A DNA stretch of 64,000 bases from the NCBI GenBank assembly GCA_023627715.1, contig JAMAHW010000007.1, forward strand, positions 186,001-250,000. The letters run 5' to 3'. This document shows, piece after piece, positions 22,500-31,787 of this stretch. How positions within the stretch are numbered: position 1 is the first letter of the stretch; each line of letters begins with the position of its first letter. This DNA is from Periconia sp. R9002. Taxonomy: Eukaryota; Ascomycota; Dothideomycetes; Pleosporales; Periconiaceae. The position numbers and the translations under genes were made by a program. The notes under the pieces were generated by a model. That model saw only the letters and a list, made by a program, of their open reading frames with translations, was not told the origin of the DNA and did not search any database.

Positions 22500-24272
22500 A
22501 TGTCTTCGCAATCATTCTATCTACTGGGTGAATCCCCAAGCTCGGCGCGAACAATTCAGTTTGATCCAAATGCCAGCCTTGATGACTTGCGAAACTTGAT
22601 TGCATCTCATTTTGCAATTGTCGTGGCTGAGGGTTAGTTTTCTAAGTGGCGTTTTAATAAATGATATTGTTCTGACTGAAACAGGTATTGGCTTCCAAAG
22701 CGACTCCAACAGTCTGTATGAAGTATCAGATATCAATGCCTCAACTACCCCCATCGCCATTACTGTAGATGGCCACTCAATACGAGACGCACCAGGTCCC
22801 AAAGGACTGCCGTACGTTGGAAGCTTCTTCGAAGTTTTCCCAGACCATCTCGGCAATCACCAACGTCTTTTTGAACGCTATGGCCCAGTATTCCAGACAA
22901 CCAATCTTGGCCGTACACTATACCACACGAACGACCCAAACGTTGCGGCCATTGCATTTGCAGAGTCAGACTTCTTCACCAAAAAAATCAACGAATCTCA
23001 TCCGTTATACGGCATCAAGAACGCGGATGCTGGCGTCTTCCTGGGCGACACCGACACCGAACAATGGAAAATCACCCACAAATTTCTGCCTCCAGCTTTG
23101 GGTCCAAAAGCTGTGCGACACTACGCACCTACGATGCAAAAGACCATTGAAAAAGCTTTCGAAGTGTTTGATAGCTTGGACGAGCAGGGTCAAGCATGGA
23201 ATGTGTACCCGTACATGTTGAAGCTTGGATCAGAAGCAGTTGCCAAGTTGACTTTAGGAATGGAACTGGAGCATTTCTCCAAGGTCGACGCACCTTTGCA
23301 TGAAATCGTCATGCTTATCGCAGAATCGCTTGAGCTCAATAAGAAAGTCACTTCAAAAGGGAACTGGTACGCTAATCTGCCATTTGGAGACCCCAAGAGA
23401 CTTAAGGACCTGCAACATCGAATGAAGGACATCATTATGGATGCCATTTCAAAAGCAGCAAGCGGTGGTGGAGGTGATTTGCCTCTCCAGGATGCCGCAG
23501 TGGAAGCGAAGAACATGACTGGTAAACCTCCTTCACAACATTTCCAAGAAGCACAGATACTAACTTTCTCAACCCAGACTACGCTCTCCGCGCCACCGAC
23601 AACAAAGGCAACAAGATCCCCGCCGAGAGCTTCGCCCCCGCCCTCGTCGTCGCAACCGGCGCAGGCTTCACCACCACCTCCTCGCTCCTCTCCTGGCTCC
23701 TCTATGGCCTATGCACCTATCCCGGCGTGCAAGACAAGCTCCTCCAAGAGCTCGTCGACAACGACTTCTCCGACGACATCACCCTCACCTCCGACTACAC
23801 CGACCGCCTCACCTACCTCGACTACTTCATCAAGGAGACCCAGCGCCGCCACAACCCATCCTTCCAGCCCGGCCGCACCGCGAAAGCCGACCTCATCCTC
23901 CCCGGCGGATACCGCATGCCCAAGGACGCCGTCATCATCCCCGCTCTCCACCACATCCATAACAACCCCGCCCTGTGGGACAACCCGGCCAAGTTCGACC
24001 CTGAGCGCTGGGGCACCGAAGAAGTCAGGAACCGCCACAAAGCGAGCTATATTCCGTTTGCGGCCGGTCCTAGGATGTGCATCGGTTTCAACTTTGCGCT
24101 GCAGGAGATTAAGATCTTCCTGCCGAAGCTGCTTTGGAGGTATAGGTTTACGAAGGATGGAGAGGAGTCGGTGGATTACGATCCCATGTTTCAGTTGATC
24201 AGGCCGGTGAACTTTTATGTGAAGGCGACGAGGAGAGCCAAGTGGCCGCCGAAGACGGAGGTTGAGGTGTAA
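22500..24272 (+). CDS. Cytochrome P450 without an N-terminal membrane anchor
   Basis: Exons 22500-22632, 22685-23521 and 23578-24272, 554 residues; all joins are in phase. Residues 1-80 are not hydrophobic and resemble a small separate domain (SARTIQFDPNASLDDLRNLI). The P450 proper begins at the Pro-rich APGPKGLPYVGSF. Landmarks are an I-helix ATGAGFTTTSS, where the usual acidic residue before Thr is replaced by Thr; the K-helix ExxR as KETQRR; FDPERWG; and the heme loop FAAGPRMCIG with Cys about 491. All elements needed for heme binding are present. The early part (NHQRLFERYGPVFQT) recalls soluble CYP505/CYP102-type heme domains, but no reductase domain follows, so it needs a separate electron donor. 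The substrate is unknown. Exon 3 is much richer in G/C at third positions than exon 2. Confidence 0.92.
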
Positions 24273-24784
24273 GGTGTGGCCTTTCGTAGTGTTTGTATTG
24301 CATGGCACGGTGCTTCGTCCTTTTGTTCTTTTCTCTCCCAATTCATGTATTTTTAAGGTTAAGAAGCCTTTGCGGATAGATAGAAGCATAAGACTGCCCT
24401 GTAGAACTTAGACTAGGTAATACCCCACGGATCTTTTGGCACTCAACATACGTTTCGTTGAAGATTCTATGTCTCTTGAAGATGGCATCTCTACGTGTTT
24501 TAAAGAACAGACTACTGATTGAGACATGAACTCAAGATGTGGTAATGGAAAGACCGATAGACCTCAAGAGGAGTTAGATAAGTTCAAGAATATGCCTTCA
24601 CATCGGGCTAGTTCACCATATCGTGGGGGTTTGACCTATCATTTGACGCGAAAAATACATTCAACGATCTAGTATTGCCATTATTCGTTCTATACACGGA
24701 TATATTTATGTGCAAATCTTTGACGAGATCTACTTGATTCTACAACCTCAATGCATCTCCAAGTTTTGGGGAAAAGAGACATAA
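24273..24784. other. Convergent intergenic region, nothing recognised
   Basis: About 0.5 kb of AT-rich sequence between the P450 and MFS transporter 3' ends. Confidence 0.5.
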
Positions 24785-26505
24785 TCAATGCGCAAAGCGA
24801 AAGTCAAGCCTTTTGTTACCCTTATCAGTCGTAGTCTCCAAATACTGCTCCCTTTCTTCCTTACTCATCGAAATCCAAATCTGATCCCTCTTCTTGTTAA
24901 CAGCCACGTAATAAAACTTAGCCCCTATAAACAACGCGAAATTCACCACACAAATCGCAATCAGCACCGTGTTTCCACGTCGATACAGTGGCTTATCATC
25001 ATCGCGGTAGATGTTCTGACTGATGATGTTGCCGGCTTGGACCGTCATATTGTACAAGGCGCTCGCGACAGTGCGCGTGCGGACGGTTCCGGCGTTGCGC
25101 GATGTGATTGCGACGAGAATGGCGTGCACGTACGGGTGGCCGACGAGGAGGGTAGAGACAGTGAAGCGTGCCCAGTGGGAGACATTTGCCGGGAGGACTT
25201 TTAATGCAACGACGAGGGGGAGTGCCCAGACTTGGGACATGAGGCCGGTTAGGAAGCGTTGGTTCCATTTTTCGGAAACCCAGGTCCAAAAGAGGAGTTG
25301 TAGGATAAAGAGGACGTAGGCGGGGATCTGATGGGTGTTCAGTCAACGTGTGATGCTAGGAGAGAAAAGAGGGGCGTAAGAGGATTGTATGCTTACCGTG
25401 AGAAGATTCGTTTGGAAAGTGTCAAATCCGAGTGAGCGTAATTGTAATGTAAGGTATGAAGTCATGGGCGTTGCCGGAATCAGCCACGTTAGACCGATTA
25501 TATAGATGGGCCACATGTGGTAGTCTTTGAGGCACTGCCAAAACATGGAAAATGAGAGGGCTTGTCTGTTGTGCATGTCGCCCTTGGAGGGATCATCGCG
25601 AAGGACGCGATTTACCATGATTTTCTCCTCGCGCTCGTTGAACCAACCGTCCTTCCCTCGGAACTTACTCGCAGTCTGGGTAGGCGAGGGCGGGAGATAG
25701 AACCATGAAATTATGCCGATGAGGCCTGTAAGCATACCCTCGAGAGCAAAGAGCCATCGCCATCCTTCCATACCATTGTGCCCACGCAGTCGAAGTATAC
25801 CGTATGCGAAAAATGCGGAGATAATCTGTGTGGATTGGTATGAAACCCAAAACCAACTCAATCTTGCGGGGAGCTCCCAGCCGGTGTACCAGTACGAGAG
25901 ATACAGGATATTATCGGGAATGAAACCGCCTTCGATCAAGCCCAAGAGCGCACGACAAGCAAAGTAGGATTTTCGGCCGCTGAGAAAAGCTTGCATAGAA
26001 GCGACAAGACTCCACGACACCATCTGGATCGGAATCCAATTGTCCGGCCCAATCTTCTTACTGATCAGCTGAGACGGAAGCTCTGCAAACAGGAAGCAAA
26101 GGTAGAAGATAGTTTGCCCATAGTTGTAGTCATTGGTGTTCAACTTTAAGTCTTTGAGGAAGTTATCGCTCAGTGCCTGCGAAATGTTCCCGCGATCGAG
26201 TTGCAATGCGAAAAACATTAAGCAGACCCATGTACAGATTCTCTTGTCGATCTGAATGTTATCAGTACTTTATCCAATTCGTTCAATCGGTAGTTTCTCA
26301 CCTTCCTCACCAACTTCCGCTCCTCTTCCGGCTCCCAATCAAAGTCGGGATCATATCGATGTTTACCTTCGTACGAGTCTATGGGCTCATACAACCCTAC
26401 TTTGAGCCCTTTGGTTGCGAAAGTAACCCCATCTCTTCCCTGCTCAGAAGTACCAAGGTCCGACGCGCTCGTGCTGGCACTGGCGCCATACTCGTCTTTG
26501 ACCAT
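24785..26505 (-). CDS. MFS transporter of the anion:cation symporter (Dal5/allantoate permease) type
   Basis: Exons 26302-26505, 25397-26251 and 24785-25327, 533 residues, with introns of 50 and 69 bp in phase 0. A hydrophilic N-terminal tail (about 70 residues) leads into about twelve membrane helices. The LDRGNISQAL segment after helix 1 and the loop NYGQTIFYLCFLFAELPSQLISKKIGP are hallmarks of the Dal5/Tna1/Fen2 group. RALLGLIEGGFIP matches the helix-4 motif. The group moves organic anions such as allantoate, nicotinate, pantothenate, sugar acids or sulfonates with protons. Its divergent neighbour encodes a TauD-type dioxygenase. In yeast the sulfonate carrier Soa1 belongs to this group and serves the dioxygenase Jlp1, so a sulfonate substrate is a reasonable inference. 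Nicotinate or another acid cannot be excluded. Confidence 0.9.
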
Positions 26506-27573
26506 GTCTGGTAGTCGTCGGTCAAGAATTTGGAATGCTGGGCGACGAGCTTGGCTCGAAGGAACAAGGTTCTCAAGCTCTTATATAGATAAGTTTTCCA
26601 ACACTCATGACGTACCGGGCTTTTATACGAGTGAAAAGTTTCTTATATGCGAGTGGATTCCGCATATCTCAAGCATCAACTATTTTCCGAGTCCGAATGT
26701 GACACTCGAGTGCAAGAGCACCCACACGTATGCTCCACTGATAAGGAAAGATGGTCAGTGGTTGCATTCATCGAAAGCCATCGTGGGGTGTGCATTGGAG
26801 CTAGGGTTTATGCCGCTCCAGATTTGTACGCGACTACCCAAGTAATGCCAAAATGCCTGGGTATGCTTGATATCTTATACGAGCACGCAAGAGGCTGGGT
26901 GGATGATGTTTGGCTCCTAAGGCAGGGGAGGCGGAGAGCCAATGTTCATTCGTTGCAAAGGAATTGCGTGATTGGCCGGGGTGCTAACGACATAGAGGTG
27001 CAACAGCAAGCGTAGATAGAAGACGGCAGTTGTGCCCTAATAATATCTGATAAGTCAACTACAGTACAGCACAACCACCTGGATACTGATACTCACTATT
27101 GGAGAGGCGGCGTAACTTCGCCACTTCTCCATGAATCGCGGAGAAAGACGCATGTAGTTGTCTCGTTTGGGCGGACGTGGGCGCATCTCGCCATCAGCCC
27201 GGTTCTAGCGTATGGTACAATTGCGTGCATTCTGATGCAATTTGACGCGCATTTGATTTGGAAGATTAGTAGTTTTGACAAGACGTAACTAGAAAAGCTT
27301 AGTCGTAGCAGGGCTATCTAAGAGGCCGTGTATCATTCACCCTCGAGTAGGGCCGTTGTAAGTGGCAGCTAAGCGAACCCCCCTCATGCAATCGACGTTT
27401 GAAAGAGGGGTAGGTGGACGGTATGATTTAAGACTGGACCGCTATATCCGATGCTTTGTGATGGCGAAATCGGAAAAGCCAACGCTTACTGAATATAAAG
27501 TCTGGTGTGCTGAATTGCTGTCGTAGGCTGGAAGCACAGCTTTGCATATCTCCCAGCGACCTCCATCTTCAAC
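26506..27573. promoter_or_regulatory. Shared divergent region, MFS transporter and TauD dioxygenase
   Basis: About 1.07 kb between two head-to-head start codons; it must contain both promoters. The open frames inside it show no domain. I recognise no specific factor site by eye. Confidence 0.5.
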
Positions 27574-28901
27574 ATGGCTCCAGCTCTTATCGAACAACCT
27601 GCGGAGCAGGATATCAACTTCTCCAAGTCTGGGCATGGCGAATACAAGGTATGTAATCATCTCTTGCAAGTTCATAAAGGTTTACTAACCAGACAAGGCA
27701 CCGTTCGGCGGCCCGAAGAACTTCTCAGTAGTTGCTGAGCTCAAAGGAACCGACAAACAACCACCTGCAAAATATCCCCATTACCTTCCAACCTGGCCGG
27801 AGACAAAGTACGTAGCCATCATTACGGTTCTTCAACTTTCATCCTAATCGAATCATGAAGGTACCCACCCCTGCAGCCATTTGAACATACTGAACACGGA
27901 AAGGACGCAGACCCGAGTTTCCCAAATCTTCTAAAGGATGCCAAAGTTGTCGAACTTACTGGAAACATCGGTGCCGAGGTGTCTGGTGTTCAGTTGAGCA
28001 AGCTCACCCATGCTGGGAAAGACGAGCTCGCGCTTTTCGTTGCCCAGCGAAAAGTAGTCGGTGGGTCAAAAATGGTGGCTCCTAATTTTCAGACTGTGCT
28101 AACGAGTAACAGCATTCCGCGAGCAAGATTTCGCAGACCTGCCCATTGAAGAAGCCTTGAATTTTGGAGGATACTTTGGTCGTCACCACATCCACCCAAC
28201 ATCTGGTGGTCCAGCTGGCCATCCTGAGGTACATCTTGTTCACCGTGGAGCGGAAGATACCACTGTTCGGGATTACTTCGAGGAACGCACGAACTCAGTG
28301 ACATGGCATTCGGATGTGACTTATGAACAGCAGCCTCCTGGAACGACCTTCTTGTACCTGCTAGATGGACCGACTGCAGGTGGTGACACCTTGTTTGTAA
28401 ACCAAGCAGCCGCGTACAGGAGACTTTCCCCTGAGTTCCAAAAGAGGCTGCACGGGCTCAAGGCTGTTCATTCCGGTACGTGACAAACCTCAAGAACCTA
28501 AACTTTCCATTCCCTAACAATCAATAGGCATCGAACAGGCCGAGAACAGCAGGAGTAGAGGCGGCATCGTCCGTCGTGAACCCGTGACTTCAGTCCATCC
28601 TCTCGTTCGAACTCACCCTGTGACTGGGGAGAAGGCGCTGTTCGTTAACCCTCAATTCACTCGTCGCATCGTAGGTTACAAGAAAGAAGAATCTGATTTC
28701 TTGCTCAAATTTCTGTACGATCATATTGCCCATGGCCAGGACTTCCAAGCCCGTGTCAAGTGGGCTCCAGGAACGGTGGTCGTTTGGGACAACCGCGTCA
28801 CTGCCCATTCGGCACTTCTGGACTGGGAAGATGGACAAAGGAGGCACTTGGCAAGAATTACACCCCAGGCTGAAGCGCCTTATGAAACCCCATTCGAATA
28901 G
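27574..28901 (+). CDS. TauD/TfdA-type Fe(II)/2-oxoglutarate dioxygenase (taurine/sulfonate type)
   Basis: Exons 27574-27648, 27698-27807, 27861-28060, 28113-28475 and 28528-28901, 373 residues; every join is in phase. The enzyme class couples decarboxylation of 2-oxoglutarate with hydroxylation of the substrate. For taurine and other sulfonates this releases sulfite, a sulfur source. Iron ligands are visible: His194 and Asp196 in TWHSDVTYE, and distal His343 in NRVTAHSALL. The 2-oxoglutarate-binding Arg is in QRRHLARI (354-359). Family segments VVAFREQDF, GRHHIHPTSG and PGTTFLYLLDGPTAGGDTLF are all present. Length fits fungal Jlp1-like enzymes. Fungal TauD members also act on other substrates, including aryloxy acids and alpha-ketoglutarate-dependent xenobiotic targets, so the sulfonate role rests on its transporter neighbour. 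Confidence 0.93.
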
Positions 28902-30051
28902 TTGGATCGGGTTTTGGCGACATTCATGATCTGATGTAGGTGTAGATCACAGGCTGGGGATAGATACGATCGTTTATGAGCACAGTTTCTAGCGTTTTGT
29001 AGCATAAATTGCATTGTAGTATGAATAATCATCACACGCTCTTTGATTATGCTAAACTAGAAAACTACAAGCGAACACAACGAAGGAAGTGCCGGATGTC
29101 AATGAGCAAGTGCACGAATATCAAAACAACACCACTGGCCATGGCTGGCACAGATTTACAATCTCAGTATTGCCTATCGCGTGGTACGATCTTGTAGTTA
29201 GAGCTGTGAGAGCAAAGGGTCATGGAACCATCATGAAGACAAAAGATGGCGGAGGGTTTGCGTCGTAGACAGTTATATAGTTAGTCTAGGTGGGCTTCAA
29301 ATGAATTGTAGCTACGAACTAGTAAGTGAATTGCCATCCATACAGGATGCCCTGTTGATTTTTTCGTTTGTACAGCCTTTTATTTAAGCGGCAGTGACTT
29401 GGATATACATATATCGGAATGGTCATCTTGCTCGTTCATATCTTGTGTGGCGCAGTGTGCAATTGAGTATAATAGAGATACTAGTTTTCTTGAAATACAT
29501 GCAGCTCCCAATAATGTAATACGCTATCAAAATACAAGACGTAGTATACAGTGATAATGCGTACGCAGAACAGCCGTCGAATCGCCCTTGCCAACGTAGC
29601 AAACGCCCGCTCCTGCCTTTTCCTCTAGGTAGGCGGTAAACAAAGCTGGGCTTGGCAGCTTCTGCTCTTGCCTCATGCACCGTCACCCGGCAGAAAAAAA
29701 TAAGGGTGAAGGCAGAGTAAACAACGGGCGTGTCCGTCCGTGCGCAGCCAGGACCGCCGTCCTCAATTTGTAGAAGCTTGTCCTGCTCTTTCTCTTTTCC
29801 TCCTTGGCCCTCAATACAGAATCTTGTAAGTATAGCCCCTGCTATTTAGGCACCTTTCGAGCCCCCTATTTGTTGGCGTTCCCTTTTTGGACGTCGACAA
29901 AGCCAACTAGATGCTGCAGATTGTGTGTATCGTAAGATACCGAGCTGATTCGTACGCAGTTTACCAAGAACAACACAACAACCACGCCAGCAGCAGCAGC
30001 AGCCGCCACAGCACCAACACCACCACCGACCCCCTTTGTTTGTTTGTGACG
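28902..30051. other. Intergenic, nothing recognised
   Basis: About 1.15 kb between the dioxygenase and an unknown + strand gene. A CAN-rich run near 29985-30030 probably belongs to a 5' leader. No gene supported. Confidence 0.4.
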
Positions 30052-31111
30052 ATGGCCGCCAACGGCAGCAGCAGCAACAGCCAGTGAGTATCGAACCCTT
30101 GCCGTGATGTCGTCGTCTTGGCCTAGGGACCGCCAATCCCTGGGTCGAGACCTCCATGTTGAAGAGGAAGAGGTGGGAACCAGTGGGGTAGAGTATGGAC
30201 TTGGAGGTGAGGGCCGTGAAGACAAGACCTACGACTCGAATCCTCCTGAGCAAGAGGACGTAAACTGCTCCCGTCGTCGAAGCCTGGATCGCTGGCTCTT
30301 GATAAGACGGTTCCGGAAGGATTCGACAAGTCGCAGCACCAACCTTCGGAGCGACCAATACATTCGAAACGGGCCGGGGAGGGTCCTAGATATAGAAAGA
30401 GAGGTCTAACATTCGAACAGAAAAACACCTCTCATCGAATTCGATGCAGAGGTCAGGGATCAGGAGGGAATCCGCCAGTTCCTCCTGGGGCTCGACAGCC
30501 ACAGCGTTGTGGCCCAGTTTCTTGCTGGGACCCTTCCGGTGGGGGGTTCCACTGTGGTGAGGGTCACCAAGGGGTGGCACCAAGAGGTTGACCCTCATAT
30601 CGGAGTGCGGCTCTACGTCGAGCCCCGGGGGTGGCAGCAGCGGGTGTGGTGGGGGAGCCTCCACATCTCTCCAATTGGAGATGAAGGGTGGTGGCTCAAG
30701 GACATCCGGCTGAGGCGTCTGGCAGGCCAAAGGTTGTACGTTAAAGAGTGCGGGCCCGAGTCCTCGCCAGACGTCCCACCCCTTATGAGGTCCTTCTGGC
30801 GAGTAAGTACTTTCCTGTTGCAGTCCTTTTCCATGCTGTGCTTGTCCTGCTTGGTTGGTGCAAGCATATGGCTCATCAGATGCATCGAACCTCGTTCTCC
30901 ATTTGATCATTCTCCATTACAACACTACTAAGAGCGGACCAGCACGCAATTCATCTCTTTCCATTCTTCGAGCTTCGTGCAGCTTGCTAACGAGTTTCAG
31001 TTCCCTTCCGATCCTCCCTCTCCTGAGCCGCCCCGACCATCGCCGGACGAACTGTGGTATGTGTCCATAAACCTCCCCATAAGCTCCACATCCACTCCCT
31101 CAAGCCCTTGA
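30052..31111 (+). CDS. Unknown protein; gene model interrupted by an in-frame stop
   Basis: An ATG in good context at 30052 opens a short exon (30052-30083) with a GTGAGT donor. A 43-bp intron leads in phase to 30127. The frame then runs to a TAA at 30407-30409 and stays open in the same frame after it to 30802, where a GTAAGT donor follows SFWR. A GCTAACG..TTTCAG acceptor at 31000 gives a last exon to the stop at 31111. The well-formed splice signals and the protein-like middle (KGWHQEVDPHIGVRLY, DEGWWLKDIRLRR) argue for a real gene. The TAA could be removed by an unusual intron (for example donor 30207, acceptor 30449), or it could be a true break or a sequencing error. I do not recognise a family. 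The last exon overlaps the neighbouring gene antisense. Confidence 0.4.
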
Positions 31112-31427
31112 ACGGTTGCTCCCCCGGCCTTGGATTCATAGGATCTTTGGCGTAGTCATGAAAGAGTACTCCATAGACAACCACGAAGCTGATCATGCTC
31201 CACTGCACAATCTTGGTCCACTTCTGCCACTGGGGTTTGATGGATTTGAGACGCAGGCGGCGTTTGAATTTGCGTTCGAAGCGAAAGTTTTGCCTTTCGG
31301 TGAGCTCGCGAAGGTTGGGAGGCCATGTTTTCTTGACGCGGAAGCGGTTGCGCGAGAAGTCGAAAGGCGGCAATTGCGATTTCGGGGGGCGGCCAATGAG
31401 GCGCTGGAAGAATTGCAGCATCGACAT
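30987..31427 (-). CDS. Small basic single-span membrane protein, probably mitochondrial
   Basis: A single exon of 146 residues. The N-terminus is rich in Arg/Lys and Phe (MSMLQFFQRLIGR, FRVKKTWPPNLRELTERQNF, KFKRRLRLKS) with few acids, as in mitochondrial or membrane-insertion proteins. One membrane helix follows (IVQWSMISFVVVYGVLF), then a Trp-rich tail (GLREWMWSLWGGLW). The composition and layout look conserved, but I do not recognise the family; a mitochondrial inner-membrane or ribosome-associated role is a guess. The start is a Met followed two codons later by a second Met. It lies head to head with leucyl-tRNA synthetase (360 bp), and its 3' end overlaps the last exon of the opposite-strand gene. 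Confidence 0.65.
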   Translation of the reverse strand: MSMLQFFQRLIGRPPKSQLPPFDFSRNRFRVKKTWPPNLRELTERQNFRFERKFKRRLRLKSIKPQWQKWTKIVQWSMISFVVVYGVLFHDYAKDPMNPRPGEQPFKGLREWMWSLWGGLWTHTTVRPAMVGAAQEREDRKGTETR

Positions 31428-31787
31428 TGCTGGTAGTTGCTCGATGAAAAGGGAGTGGATGGTGGTGAGATGAAAGATGAAAGTTTTGGTTGACTGACGT
31501 TGGAACTAGGAACGCTATCCTTTGGGATCTCTTGCTCCGACGTGCATCAGCACGCATGGACCACCTGAGACGACGCATGGGCCCCAACTACACCCCACCA
31601 ACACCCCTCCGGCAAAGAACCTACTTGTTGACTCACTGTATGCTCAGGGAGCCACCACCTCCGCGCCGTACTCATCCTCGTCCTTCACCACCCCAGTTAC
31701 GACGACCTCAGTCACCACGCCACGATACGTTGCAGTTCGCTCCCGTAAATAACTTCAGGTTTGAACTCTGAACACTCTCTCCCCACC
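31428..31787. promoter_or_regulatory. Shared divergent promoter, small membrane protein and leucyl-tRNA synthetase
   Basis: 360 bp between two start codons. The last 100 bp are C/A-rich leader of the synthetase gene. No specific site recognised. Confidence 0.55.

Noticed and set aside
29846..30358. Cys/Trp-rich minus-strand open frame
   Set aside because: It is the complement of CAC/CAG-rich leader sequence; the Cys runs are compositional.
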